Origin: CAYPPG01 sp964412555
Lineage (GTDB): Bacteria; Hinthialibacterota; Hinthialibacteria; Hinthialibacterales; Hinthialibacteraceae
DNA: 64,000 nucleotides
Assembly (NCBI GenBank): GCA_964412555.1
Contig: CAYPPG010000018.1
Location: 1-64,000, forward strand
Direction: 5' to 3'
Shown piece by piece: positions 50,823 through 58,485 of this stretch (position 1 is its first letter; each line of letters begins with the position of its first letter). A model generated the notes under the pieces. It had not been told where the DNA came from. It saw only the letters and a list, made by a program, of their open reading frames with translations, and searched no databases. The position numbers and the translations under genes are program-made.

Positions 50823-52349
50823 ATGAGTGGGTTCTTGTCTTTTAAGCAGATTCATTCCCTGCCCGCGTTGTTGCTAGCGTCTGGGATCACTTTTTTGATC
50901 CAAGATGCTATTCCTATTTTCTTCCCTACGCTTCCTTTTTCGTATACAGTTGTCGCCATTCTGGAAGCGGTTCTTGTTTTCCAATTGATTTTGGCTTGGA
51001 ATCAACAAGAGCAGGATTTTTCATACGCGCATATCTACCTCTTCGCCATTCTTTTTTGTTTCCGTGTTCTTTACTTTTCTTCTTTGGAAGGAACGAACTT
51101 TTGGGGAATGCGGGCGGCGGATGTGCATTCTCCTGGGTTTGGATTTTTGTGGTATGCTATCGGGATTGTGTTTTTACATCCTGTCATTTTTGCTTTTTTA
51201 CATCAAATCACAACTAAAATTTCATCTTGGGAGTTATGGAAAAGAAGAGGATTGTTCGTTGGGTGGATGATCGTACTCGCGATCTGTTTTTATGTATTTT
51301 CCTCACGGCATATAACGCGAGATGGTGGTGATTGGATTCTGCGCACCACGAAACCGATTTGGCATCTGTATATGCGGGAGCCTTTGACGATTGGGCTGTA
51401 TCGTTGGATTTATCTTGCGTTGAATTCGTTTACACGTGTGAACAGTTATCAAGTGATTTCCATGCTTTCGATTCTCGGCGGGATTTGGTCGCTTTTCTGG
51501 CTTCACCGTTTGTTTCAGCGGCAGTCTCAAGATGTATTTGTGTGTTTTATTGGGTGGCTTCTTGTTCTTTCATCCAGCGGGATGATTTTATTGTTTTTCG
51601 GACATGTCGAAGTGTATCCAGTCTTCGTTGCCGGCTTGTTGCCGGTTTTCTGTTTGGCGAAGGAATACCTTCTGGAACGGCGAAGTGTTGTTCCGGTTTC
51701 TATCTTTTTTTCGATTGCTTTTCTACTCCATCTCTCTGCCGGTTGGTTGATGCCGGCTTTTCTGCTTTTGCCGTTTTTACAGAAATCGTTGGGAAAGGCT
51801 TTTCGGGACTGTGTGATTTTTTGGGGGGTATTTCTCGCCATTCAAATTTGTTGGTGGGGGGGATTGTTGCTTTTTTGCTATAATGCCGATCTCACGAAAA
51901 TGTTGGCGCGGCTGCATGAAACGTTTTTTGTCGGTCCGGACCGGGCGATGTTTTTACCGGCTTGGGCTTGGTTTGATTCCTTTCATTTGTGGGATTTATT
52001 CAATGAGTATCTCTATTTATCTCTCTCCGGATGTATGTTGATGCCGATTGCCATTTATCAATTTGTCAAGATGCGACATCGGCATGATGTTTTTTGGTTT
52101 GTGCTGTTTGCCGGATATTTTCTGTATACGTTTTTTTGGAATCCGGATCGGGGGTATCCGGAGGATTGGGATTTGTTCACGCCGCTTGTGCCGCTGGTTG
52201 TTTTGTTTCAGTTTCATGTGTTGACAGATTCGGAAGCTTCATTGTCTTCGAATCATTTGCACTATCTTTATATTAGTGCTTGTGGGACGATTCCGTTTGT
52301 TTTGGGGCAGGTTTGGTTTCATCATGTTGTGCCGTTTGTGCATTTTTGA
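50823..52349 (+). CDS. Polytopic membrane protein, GT39-like architecture
   Basis: 508 residues with about 11-12 TM segments. The loop after the first cluster has RHITRDGGDWILRTT, and later VNSYQVISMLSILGG, LLFFGHVEVYPVFVAGLLP and FWNPDRGYPEDWDLFTP. This layout (acidic loop near the N-terminus, short periplasmic loops) resembles lipid-linked-sugar glycosyltransferases of the GT39/PMT type, but the usual DE-rich first loop is not clear. The product is unknown. The 3' end runs into a repeat element. Confidence 0.5.
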   Translation: MSGFLSFKQIHSLPALLLASGITFLIQDAIPIFFPTLPFSYTVVAILEAVLVFQLILAWNQQEQDFSYAHIYLFAILFCFRVLYFSSLEGTNFWGMRAADVHSPGFGFLWYAIGIVFLHPVIFAFLHQITTKISSWELWKRRGLFVGWMIVLAICFYVFSSRHITRDGGDWILRTTKPIWHLYMREPLTIGLYRWIYLALNSFTRVNSYQVISMLSILGGIWSLFWLHRLFQRQSQDVFVCFIGWLLVLSSSGMILLFFGHVEVYPVFVAGLLPVFCLAKEYLLERRSVVPVSIFFSIAFLLHLSAGWLMPAFLLLPFLQKSLGKAFRDCVIFWGVFLAIQICWWGGLLLFCYNADLTKMLARLHETFFVGPDRAMFLPAWAWFDSFHLWDLFNEYLYLSLSGCMLMPIAIYQFVKMRHRHDVFWFVLFAGYFLYTFFWNPDRGYPEDWDLFTPLVPLVVLFQFHVLTDSEASLSSNHLHYLYISACGTIPFVLGQVWFHHVVPFVHF

Positions 52350-52360
52350 TATTTTTTTCT

Positions 52361-52538
52361 GCCACCCCTTCAGGGTGAGGCTTACTCTTTATTTTTGATT
52401 TCCAGGGGCGTTGCCCGCTGGCTAGCTTCTTTTACCCCGTTGGGGTAAGCTCTTTAAGTTCGTTGGGTATGCTTCTTCAGTTCGTTGGGTGAGCTCTTTA
52501 AGTTCGTTGGGGTAATTTCTTTTATTTCTGTTGGGGTA
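52361..52538 (+). repeat. Three-palindrome element copy D with degenerate tandem tail
   Basis: CCACCCCTTCAGGGTGAGG, then CCAGGGGCGTTGCCCGCTGG, then ACCCCGTTGGGGT (52361-52446). The last palindrome is echoed four times at 22-24 bp spacing (GTTGGGGTAAGCTCTTTAAG and variants) to 52538, suggesting slippage from the element. Confidence 0.75.
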
Positions 52539-52550
52539 ACGTTAATATAT

Positions 52551-52590
52551 GTGTTGAAAGATGCGGGCAGGGATGCCTGCGCTCCGACTG
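52551..52590 (-). repeat. GGAGCGC...GCATCCCTGCCCGC repeat, single inverted copy
   Basis: Minus-strand GTCGGAGCGCAGGCATCCCT with GCCCGCATCTTTCAACACAT, a single relative of the 52-bp and 93-bp arrays. Confidence 0.7.
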
Positions 52591-52640
52591 TAACGCCGTC
52601 GTCCCGGCGGCATGTTTGGTTCATTTGAAAGGGTATGTTT

Positions 52641-53672
52641 ATGCTGGCGGCTGTTTTGAAGGATTTTGAACGATTGGTTTTGGAGGAGGTTCCGACACCT
52701 CGGCCTGGGGATGGGGAAGTGTTGGTGAGAATCAAATCCTGTGGATTTTGTCAGACAGACTACAAAGCCATCAAGGGAATTCGGAGGAATGTGGAGTTTC
52801 CGTTGATTCCCGGACATGAGCCGGCGGGGATTGTCGAAGCGGTCGGTGCGCATGTTCAAAATGTCAAAGAGGGGGACGAGGTGATCATTCAACCCAGCGG
52901 TTTTTGCGGGCTTTGCCCGAACTGCCGGGTGGGGATGACGCATTACTGCGAACAGGCTTATACGACCGGCGGGGATGGGCCGGAAGATGTTCGGCCGGGG
53001 AGTTTCGCCGAGTATACGGTCACCGGAGCGAATACACTTTTCAAAAAACCACCGAATATTAGTTTCGATGCGGCCTGTCTTACCGAACCGTTGAGCGGGG
53101 CGTGGAAGGGACTCATTCAGTATTCGCAGTTGACATTGGGAGACAATGTCGTCGTTATTGGGACGGGGGGCATTGGGATGTTCTGCCTGATGGTCGCGAA
53201 GGCGGCGGGGGCGGGACGGTTGATCGCTGTCGATATCAGCGACCATGCGCTTACCGTGGCAAAAGAGCTGGGGGCTACTCATGTCGTAAATCCTAAAAAA
53301 TGCGAATCCAAAGAGCGAATATATGAAATCATTCCTCATGGTCCCGATCTTGTTCTTGAAGCTGCGGGGCCGATTGAAGCGGTTCGGCTCATGGTGTCTT
53401 TGCTGCGGCGGGGAACGCGATGGAATATCTTTGGTATTACCACTCATGAGCCTTTCAAACTTGACGGGGGATTGATGCATTTTCTCGAGGCGCGGATGGA
53501 CTCTAGTTTCGGCACAAATCCACTGGCCATGCAAAAAGCGATCATGTTGATGGAGCGGGGAATTATCGATCCGGAAAAAATCATTTCGCATCGGTTTCCT
53601 CTAAGTGAAATCGACGATGCGGTGGAAATGATGGGGACGGAGAATCGGAATAAAGTCATTGTGAATCCATAA
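52641..53672 (+). CDS. Zinc-dependent alcohol/polyol dehydrogenase
   Basis: 343 residues, MDR family. Catalytic zinc ligands in KSCGFCQTD and GHEPAGIVE, structural zinc CGLCPNCRVGMTHYC, Rossmann VVVIGTGGIGMFCLMVAKAAG with Asp in IAVDIS, indicating NAD rather than NADP. AAAGGG lies upstream of the tandem ATGs; 52641 gives the better spacing. Likely acts on a sugar alcohol or threonine-like substrate; no neighbour identifies it. Confidence 0.87.
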   Translation: MLAAVLKDFERLVLEEVPTPRPGDGEVLVRIKSCGFCQTDYKAIKGIRRNVEFPLIPGHEPAGIVEAVGAHVQNVKEGDEVIIQPSGFCGLCPNCRVGMTHYCEQAYTTGGDGPEDVRPGSFAEYTVTGANTLFKKPPNISFDAACLTEPLSGAWKGLIQYSQLTLGDNVVVIGTGGIGMFCLMVAKAAGAGRLIAVDISDHALTVAKELGATHVVNPKKCESKERIYEIIPHGPDLVLEAAGPIEAVRLMVSLLRRGTRWNIFGITTHEPFKLDGGLMHFLEARMDSSFGTNPLAMQKAIMLMERGIIDPEKIISHRFPLSEIDDAVEMMGTENRNKVIVNP

Positions 53673-53698
53673 ATTTGATTTTTTTCCGTTACCTGACT

Positions 53699-53727
53699 TT
53701 GATTTTTTCGTTTTCTTGTCATATACT
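53699..53727 (+). promoter_or_regulatory. Promoter of the membrane-protein/winged-helix pair
   Basis: TTGATT (53699-53704), 17-bp spacer, TATACT (53722-53727), about 43 bp before the ATG at 53771. Confidence 0.6.
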
Positions 53728-53770
53728 TTATGAAGAAAAGTACTTGATCGTTTTCTACACAGGACACGCC

Positions 53771-54385
53771 ATGATCGAAAACCAAACCGCCCATCACACT
53801 CAGGCAGAACCGCAATCGCTCCACGTTCATGCCATGAATGACCTTCGCTTTATTCGCGACACGATGGAGCGCGCCACTTCATTTACGGCTGTGCCTGGCT
53901 GGGGGATGGTCGTAATGGGGGCTACTGCAGTGATCACCGCTATTCTGGCTTCTACACGCGCTGAGATGCAGGATTGGCTTGTGCTTTGGCTTTGTGAAGC
54001 GATATTGGCCAGTTTGATCGGATCGATCGCGATGGGGTATAAAGCGCATTCCGCCGAGGTGTCTCTATTTTCCGGTGTGGGTTGGCGATTCATGATGAAT
54101 TTGTTTGTCCCGATTGTTGCCGCCATTCCTTTAACCGCTGTTCTTTATCAACATGGGCTGGTGCATGTTTTGCCGGGATTGTGGCTTTTGTTGTATGGAG
54201 CCGGAGTTGTCACTGGCGGGGCGTTTTCGGTGAGAGTAGTTCCCATCATGGGATTTTGTTATATTCTTACGGGAATCATCGCATTGTTCTGTCCTCCATC
54301 GTGGGGAAACATGATGCTGGCAATCGGATTTGGCGGTTTGAACATACTCTTCGGATGTATTATCGGATGGAAATATGGCGGGTAA
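53771..54385 (+). CDS. Small integral membrane protein paired with a regulator
   Basis: 204 residues from ATG 53771 (AGGACACGCC upstream). After a ~40-residue polar N-terminus containing MNDLRFIRDTMERATSF there are five to six TM segments: GWGMVVMGATAVITAILAS, LWLCEAILASLIGSIAMGY, LFVPIVAAIPLTAVL, PGLWLLLYGAGVVTGGAF, GFCYILTGIIALF and MMLAIGFGGLNILFGCIIGW. No domain name is known to me. It is followed, with an 11-bp overlap, by a winged-helix regulator, so the two may form a regulatory or sensing unit. Confidence 0.6.
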   Translation: MIENQTAHHTQAEPQSLHVHAMNDLRFIRDTMERATSFTAVPGWGMVVMGATAVITAILASTRAEMQDWLVLWLCEAILASLIGSIAMGYKAHSAEVSLFSGVGWRFMMNLFVPIVAAIPLTAVLYQHGLVHVLPGLWLLLYGAGVVTGGAFSVRVVPIMGFCYILTGIIALFCPPSWGNMMLAIGFGGLNILFGCIIGWKYGG

Positions 54386-54770
54386 GCAAAATACTCTCAG
54401 GAAGAATCAGGAAAATAACCTCCCTGAAGAAACGGAGGAAATCAGGGTCGTGCATAATCAGGCAATCAAATCAGACCCAACACAGCTGGACCGCTTGATT
54501 CATGAGCGCATCCGGCTGGGCATCGTCAGCGCCTTGGCAGTCAATGATTCTCTGACGTTCAGCGAGCTGAAAAAGATTCTCAATACAACCGACGGCAATC
54601 TGAGCGTCCATGCCCGAAAACTGGAAGAAGCCGAGTACATTCTGTGTAAAAAAACATTTGAGGGCCGGACTCCGAAAACCGAATACCGCTTATCCAAAGC
54701 AGGGCGTAAAGCGCTCGAACGATATTTAAATCATATGGAAGCAATTATCGAAACGATGAGATCCAAATAA
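54375..54770 (+). CDS. Winged-helix transcriptional regulator
   Basis: 131 residues. An acidic N-terminal tail is followed by a winged helix at about 40-125: DRLIHERIRLGIVSALAVND, LTFSELKKILNTTDGNLSVH (recognition helix), LEEAEYILCKKTFEGRTPKTEYRL (wing). This is the HTH_27/MarR-like family typical of small regulators next to membrane proteins. Overlaps the membrane gene by 11 bp. Confidence 0.85.
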   Translation: MAGKQNTLRKNQENNLPEETEEIRVVHNQAIKSDPTQLDRLIHERIRLGIVSALAVNDSLTFSELKKILNTTDGNLSVHARKLEEAEYILCKKTFEGRTPKTEYRLSKAGRKALERYLNHMEAIIETMRSK

Positions 54771-54791
54771 TTTTTTTTGCAGGTGGACTTT

Positions 54792-55547
54792 ATGATACAA
54801 AGTACTTTTTCAATGCACAATGATTCACCATTCCATGTCGCCATCATCATGGACGGCAACGGACGCTGGGCTACTCAGCGGGATTTATCTCGCAGTAAAG
54901 GGCACAAGGAAGGTTCCAAGGCGGTTCGCCGTACTGTGGAAGCAGCTCCGGAACTCGGGATCACGACCTTGACCCTCTATGCCTTCTCCGCTGATAACTG
55001 GAAGCGGCCGCAGCATGAGGTCAATCAACTCATGCTACTGTTTCACGAATATCTTTTTGGCGAGAAGGAAAACTGCATCGAGAACAGCATCCGGATGAGT
55101 GTCATCGGCCGGCGTGATCGGCTTTCATTGCCATTGCGTTCTGCTATTCAAACGATTGAAACGGCGACATCATTCTGCCGGTCGATGCATCTGCGCATCG
55201 CGATCGATTATTCGTCTAGGGATTCTATCCTGCGCGCTTCATCGAAGATCAATGGAAAAACGAATCTATCTCGGGAGGAATTCTCGCGGCTTTTAACGCG
55301 AGCCGATCATTCCAACCTTCATGATCCGGATGTGGATTTACTGATTCGAACCGGTGGGGAGCAGCGTTTGAGTGATTTTTTATTGTGGGAAAGCGCGTAT
55401 GCGGAATTGTATTTTACAGAGAAGATGTGGCCGGAATTTGAGGCGGGTGATCTCGAAGATGCGATTCGAGTTTTTCATAGCCGAGAGAGAAGATTTGGGG
55501 AGATAGTGGAAAGTTTTTCTCTGTCACCCTTTCAGGGTGAAATTTAA
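54792..55547 (+). CDS. uppS: Undecaprenyl diphosphate synthase
   Basis: Cis-prenyl synthase that adds IPP units to FPP to make the C55 lipid carrier of cell-wall synthesis. 251 residues. FHVAIIMDGNGRWAT with the catalytic Asp, GHKEGSKAVRR, LTLYAFSADNWKRPQHEV and PDVDLLIRTGGEQRLSDFLL with WESAYAELYFTEKMWPEF are all present. AGGTGG lies 6 bases before ATG 54792. The last ~8 residues (LSPFQGEI) are encoded by a three-palindrome repeat, so the C-terminus was probably extended by insertion. Confidence 0.93.
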   Translation: MIQSTFSMHNDSPFHVAIIMDGNGRWATQRDLSRSKGHKEGSKAVRRTVEAAPELGITTLTLYAFSADNWKRPQHEVNQLMLLFHEYLFGEKENCIENSIRMSVIGRRDRLSLPLRSAIQTIETATSFCRSMHLRIAIDYSSRDSILRASSKINGKTNLSREEFSRLLTRADHSNLHDPDVDLLIRTGGEQRLSDFLLWESAYAELYFTEKMWPEFEAGDLEDAIRVFHSRERRFGEIVESFSLSPFQGEI

Positions 55548-55611
55548 AAATTATTGAATATTTCCAGGGGCGTTGCCCGCTGGCTATCTTCTTCAACCCC
55601 GTTGGGGTTGG
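55524..55611 (+). repeat. Three-palindrome element copy E, overlapping the uppS end
   Basis: TCACCCTTTCAGGGTGA (55524-55540), CCAGGGGCGTTGCCCGCTGG (55564-55583), AACCCCGTTGGGGTT (55595-55609). The first palindrome encodes the uppS C-terminus. Confidence 0.8.
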
Positions 55612-55694
55612 GAATTGCACTCGATACGCTCCTCGATGCGAACTTGGGCAAATACGAGGTAACTCAGGCGCAATGGGAAACAATCGTGATGTAA
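55611..55694 (+). pseudogene. Fragment of a formylglycine-generating-enzyme-like (SUMF1) protein
   Basis: The frame LGKYEVTQAQWETIVM then stop. LGKYEVTQAQWE is a hallmark of SUMF1/FGE-sulfatase-activating domains. Only this piece remains; upstream is the repeat, downstream a stop. A small leftover of a lost gene. Confidence 0.45.
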
Positions 55695-55709
55695 ACTCTG
55701 ATCCCTTAT

Positions 55710-56567
55710 TTAAAAAAGCGTCCATTCTGTTACATCGGTTCCGCCTTCAAAACGCACAGGGTTGTCTCTGGCGCTGGTAACATCCCACCAACCCATGTGA
55801 TCCCAGCCGCTGGAACCGTGGGTGATGTAATTGACGTTGCCGTTGAAATCTCCATCCGGCCAGACGATCAAGGGGGCGCCTGCGCCTTGAATGCTAACGA
55901 TGACTCTTAGCCAGGTGATTCCATTTTCATCCGGATCGTCGAGGGTAATGAAGGCAGTATCTTGATCCAGGTCGAATGCAAATTCGACGGCGTAAAAATC
56001 CTCGCCGGGGATGATATTGTATTCCACATTTTCCAAATTATGCTCAGCGGGTGAACTATTTGGGTTACGAAGGATATCGGCATAATGGCCGTCCGCGCCA
56101 AAGACGATTTTATTGCGTGGATCTTCCGGATAGTTTTGTAAGATGAGGAATTCGTATAAGGCGCTGCCCCACCATCCAGCTTCGTCGTTTTCGGTCGGCG
56201 GCTCATCCGCGACGCCTGGGGTGAAGCCCGTACCCATGATTCCGACATATAAGCGAGGTGGATCACCGTCGACGATGCCGGCGTAAAAATGCATTTCATC
56301 CGAGCGTGGCCCATTCACCGGGTCTTGATCGTTTTCGGGTGAAGAAAAGATGAGCCAATCGGTTCCATCGTTCAGGGCGGCGGACCAGTCGGGATCGAAC
56401 TCGCCTCCGATTTCCGGAAGTGGACCGGCCGGATCGATGAACTTGACGACATACGTATTGGTTTCAACCGGACCGAATTCAGTATCCTGCGCGAAGCCGC
56501 TGACGGCGAACAAGATTATGGCCGTCGTACTGACTACAAACCATTGCACCATTCTATTCCGTTTCAT
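55710..56567 (-). CDS. Secreted protein of unknown function
   Basis: 285 residues with a signal peptide (MVQWFVVSTTAIILFAVSGFAQD). GGAGAATATGTATC precedes the ATG. The mature part is acidic and aromatic with beta character: GGEFDPDWSAALNDGTDWLI, RLYVGIMGTGFTP, WGSALYEFLIL, KIVFGADGHYADILRNP and EFAFDLDQDTAFITLDDPDE. Acidic loops with Asp/Asn could bind calcium. It recalls CBM9-like surface domains, but the match is loose. No partner visible. Confidence 0.55.
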   Translation of the reverse strand: MKRNRMVQWFVVSTTAIILFAVSGFAQDTEFGPVETNTYVVKFIDPAGPLPEIGGEFDPDWSAALNDGTDWLIFSSPENDQDPVNGPRSDEMHFYAGIVDGDPPRLYVGIMGTGFTPGVADEPPTENDEAGWWGSALYEFLILQNYPEDPRNKIVFGADGHYADILRNPNSSPAEHNLENVEYNIIPGEDFYAVEFAFDLDQDTAFITLDDPDENGITWLRVIVSIQGAGAPLIVWPDGDFNGNVNYITHGSSGWDHMGWWDVTSARDNPVRFEGGTDVTEWTLF

Positions 56568-56801
56568 GATACATATTCTCCTTATCCATTTGATAAATCA
56601 TGGCTGACCTATTTACACGTTAGCCAAGAATTTCTACTGATTCATTGAAAATATTTTCTCATAAATCGAATGGCTTTGTCAACCGTTCTCATGGTATTTT
56701 TGAAGATCAAAATTTTTGAAAAATTTGCATGGAAATGGAATAAAACTGTGTCATAATCAATACAATCCATTTGTTCATGGATAACGATAAAAAAATTGAA
56801 T

Positions 56802-56850
56802 GTCGGAGCGCGGGCATCCCTGCCCGCATCTTTCAACGCATGCATTTTCA
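56802..56850 (+). repeat. GGAGCGCGGGCATCC repeat, single copy
   Basis: GTCGGAGCGCGGGCATCCCT with GCCCGCATCTTTCAACGCAT, 50-100 bp before the pseudopilin gene. It belongs to the same family as 4709, 18764 and 38559. Confidence 0.75.
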
Positions 56851-56901
56851 TCTAATCGCTGCTTCCAGTTGGCGTCGCCGATACGAAATGTGAGACCGAA
56901 C

Positions 56902-57489
56902 ATGAAAAGCAAAGATCGAGTAGAGATGTCCTTTACCTTGATAGAACTGTTGATCGTTGTAGCCATTATCGGCATCCTGGCCGCTATTGCGGTTCCGAAT
57001 TTTCTCAATGCGCAAATCCGCGCGAAACTCGCCCGTTGTGAGGCGGATATGAAAGCATTGGAAACGGCGGTGGAATCGTACCGGATCGACTCGAACCAAT
57101 ATATCGGGAATTTTCAGTTGGCGAAACTGACCGCGCCGGTGGCCTATATCAGTGCCATTCCGGAAGACCCCTTCGGCCCGATTGTGGAAAGCGATTATGG
57201 ATATAATACTATCCTCACGGCTTATGGAAGGCCCATCAAACGATACTATATTTTTCACGGTCCCCCGACGTTTGATCACCATCCGGATATGATTCGGCTC
57301 AATATCAGATGGGTTTTGACCGGTCTCGGTCCCGATCAAGGATGGTTTGACGGTCCCGGTGGTGCAAGTTCCTATCCGCGTTATGATACCTCGAACGGCC
57401 TTGCAAGCCGGGGAAACATTGAGCGTGTCGGTCCCGGAAACATACCGCAAAAGACATATCGCGATAGTTGGGATTCAAGCCCTGGTTGA
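56902..57489 (+). CDS. Type II secretion/type IV pseudopilin
   Basis: 195 residues from ATG 56902. Prepilin leader MKSKDRVEMS cut before FTLIELLIVVAIIGILAAIA, with Glu5 present and Ser at -1 instead of the usual Gly. The helix PNFLNAQIRAKLARCEADMK and the pattern ALETAVESYRIDSNQY follow, then a long globular C-terminal domain (SAIPEDPFGPIVESDYGYN). It belongs to the numerous single-copy pseudopilins of planctomycete-like and related phyla, with no secretion apparatus genes nearby. Confidence 0.9.
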   Translation: MKSKDRVEMSFTLIELLIVVAIIGILAAIAVPNFLNAQIRAKLARCEADMKALETAVESYRIDSNQYIGNFQLAKLTAPVAYISAIPEDPFGPIVESDYGYNTILTAYGRPIKRYYIFHGPPTFDHHPDMIRLNIRWVLTGLGPDQGWFDGPGGASSYPRYDTSNGLASRGNIERVGPGNIPQKTYRDSWDSSPG

Positions 57490-57497
57490 TCAGATTG

Positions 57498-58256
57498 CTA
57501 TTTATATACTTTGTAACTGAATTCCCGAATTCCGGCCGGTTCGGCAATCAACGGCAAGAGAACCTCGAAAAAAGTCTGTGCCATCAACTGATCCCCCTTT
57601 TCACCGGGATGCAATCCATCCGGCAGCAAATCCGGTCCTTCTGCTTTTAAAGGTGTGTAATTGTCGGCAATGAGCAATCCTCGTTCTTCCGCAATTTGAC
57701 GCAACGCCGGATTCATTTCATTTGGAATCCGGTCCCGGTGAATGAATCGCGTGCTGAAATTGGAAGCCATATGCTCGTCTTCCTGAGGAGAATTGTGGGG
57801 CGGGATCAAGGATAGAATGATTTGCGGGATAGTGCCGTCACTGTAGGTATGATTGGCGAAGACGTCGATCAACGCATTCATGCGTTCCAGGTATACATCC
57901 AAGGGGGTTTCATCTCCCACGCGGGTGTCGTTGGTTCCGAGCATGATGGTGACAAAATGCGCATCCGTCCGTTGCAGAACTCGTTCTCCTGTTCGTCCCT
58001 GCCAATAGGAGAGCCGGTCTCCTACCGTATCTCCCGATACGCCGTAATTGAATACACGAATGTTCTCTATTCCTCTATCTCGAAACATTTGTTGCAAAAG
58101 CCGAGGATAATCGTGGCCTGAACCGTAGGTTTGCCCATAGGTGATGCTGTCTCCAATGCAAAACACGTTCATCGTTGCTTCCTGTGAATATACTCCCGAT
58201 ACAATCAACATGAAAAAAAATAACAGATAACCGAATCGTTTTGTGTATCGATTCAT
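57498..58256 (-). CDS. Secreted GDSL/SGNH hydrolase
   Basis: 252 residues. Signal peptide (YLLFFFMLIVSGVYSQE). Block I nucleophile in NVFCIGDSITYGQ, block II Gly in YGVSGDTVGDRL, block III Asn in IMLGTNDTRVGD and block V DGLHPGEKGDQL with catalytic Asp and His. Esterase or carbohydrate deacetylase activity is likely. GAAGGGATG lies before the start. It converges with the pseudopilin gene. Confidence 0.88.
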   Translation of the reverse strand: MNRYTKRFGYLLFFFMLIVSGVYSQEATMNVFCIGDSITYGQTYGSGHDYPRLLQQMFRDRGIENIRVFNYGVSGDTVGDRLSYWQGRTGERVLQRTDAHFVTIMLGTNDTRVGDETPLDVYLERMNALIDVFANHTYSDGTIPQIILSLIPPHNSPQEDEHMASNFSTRFIHRDRIPNEMNPALRQIAEERGLLIADNYTPLKAEGPDLLPDGLHPGEKGDQLMAQTFFEVLLPLIAEPAGIREFSYKVYK

Positions 58257-58350
58257 TTTTTCATCCCTTCATTTGATTTAATAAATCTGCATAATCAATT
58301 GATCACCTCATTATAAATGAGAACATGAAAAAAACTATCGAAGGACGAAC

Positions 58351-58419
58351 ATGAAAAATTCCCATTCCTTTACCTTGATCGAATTGCTGATCTATGTACT
58401 ATCATTCTCTCCATTTTGA
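58351..58419 (+). pseudogene. Truncated prepilin remnant
   Basis: ATG 58351 gives MKNSHSFTLIELLIYVLSFS then a stop two residues later: a prepilin leader and the first part of the hydrophobic helix only, followed by nothing. A leftover of a second pseudopilin gene next to the intact one. Confidence 0.6.
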
Positions 58420-58485
58420 TCGATAATAATAGAATCGGTTAGACATGTACAATCCGACATTTCTAAAATAGATAAGATGTTTTGA

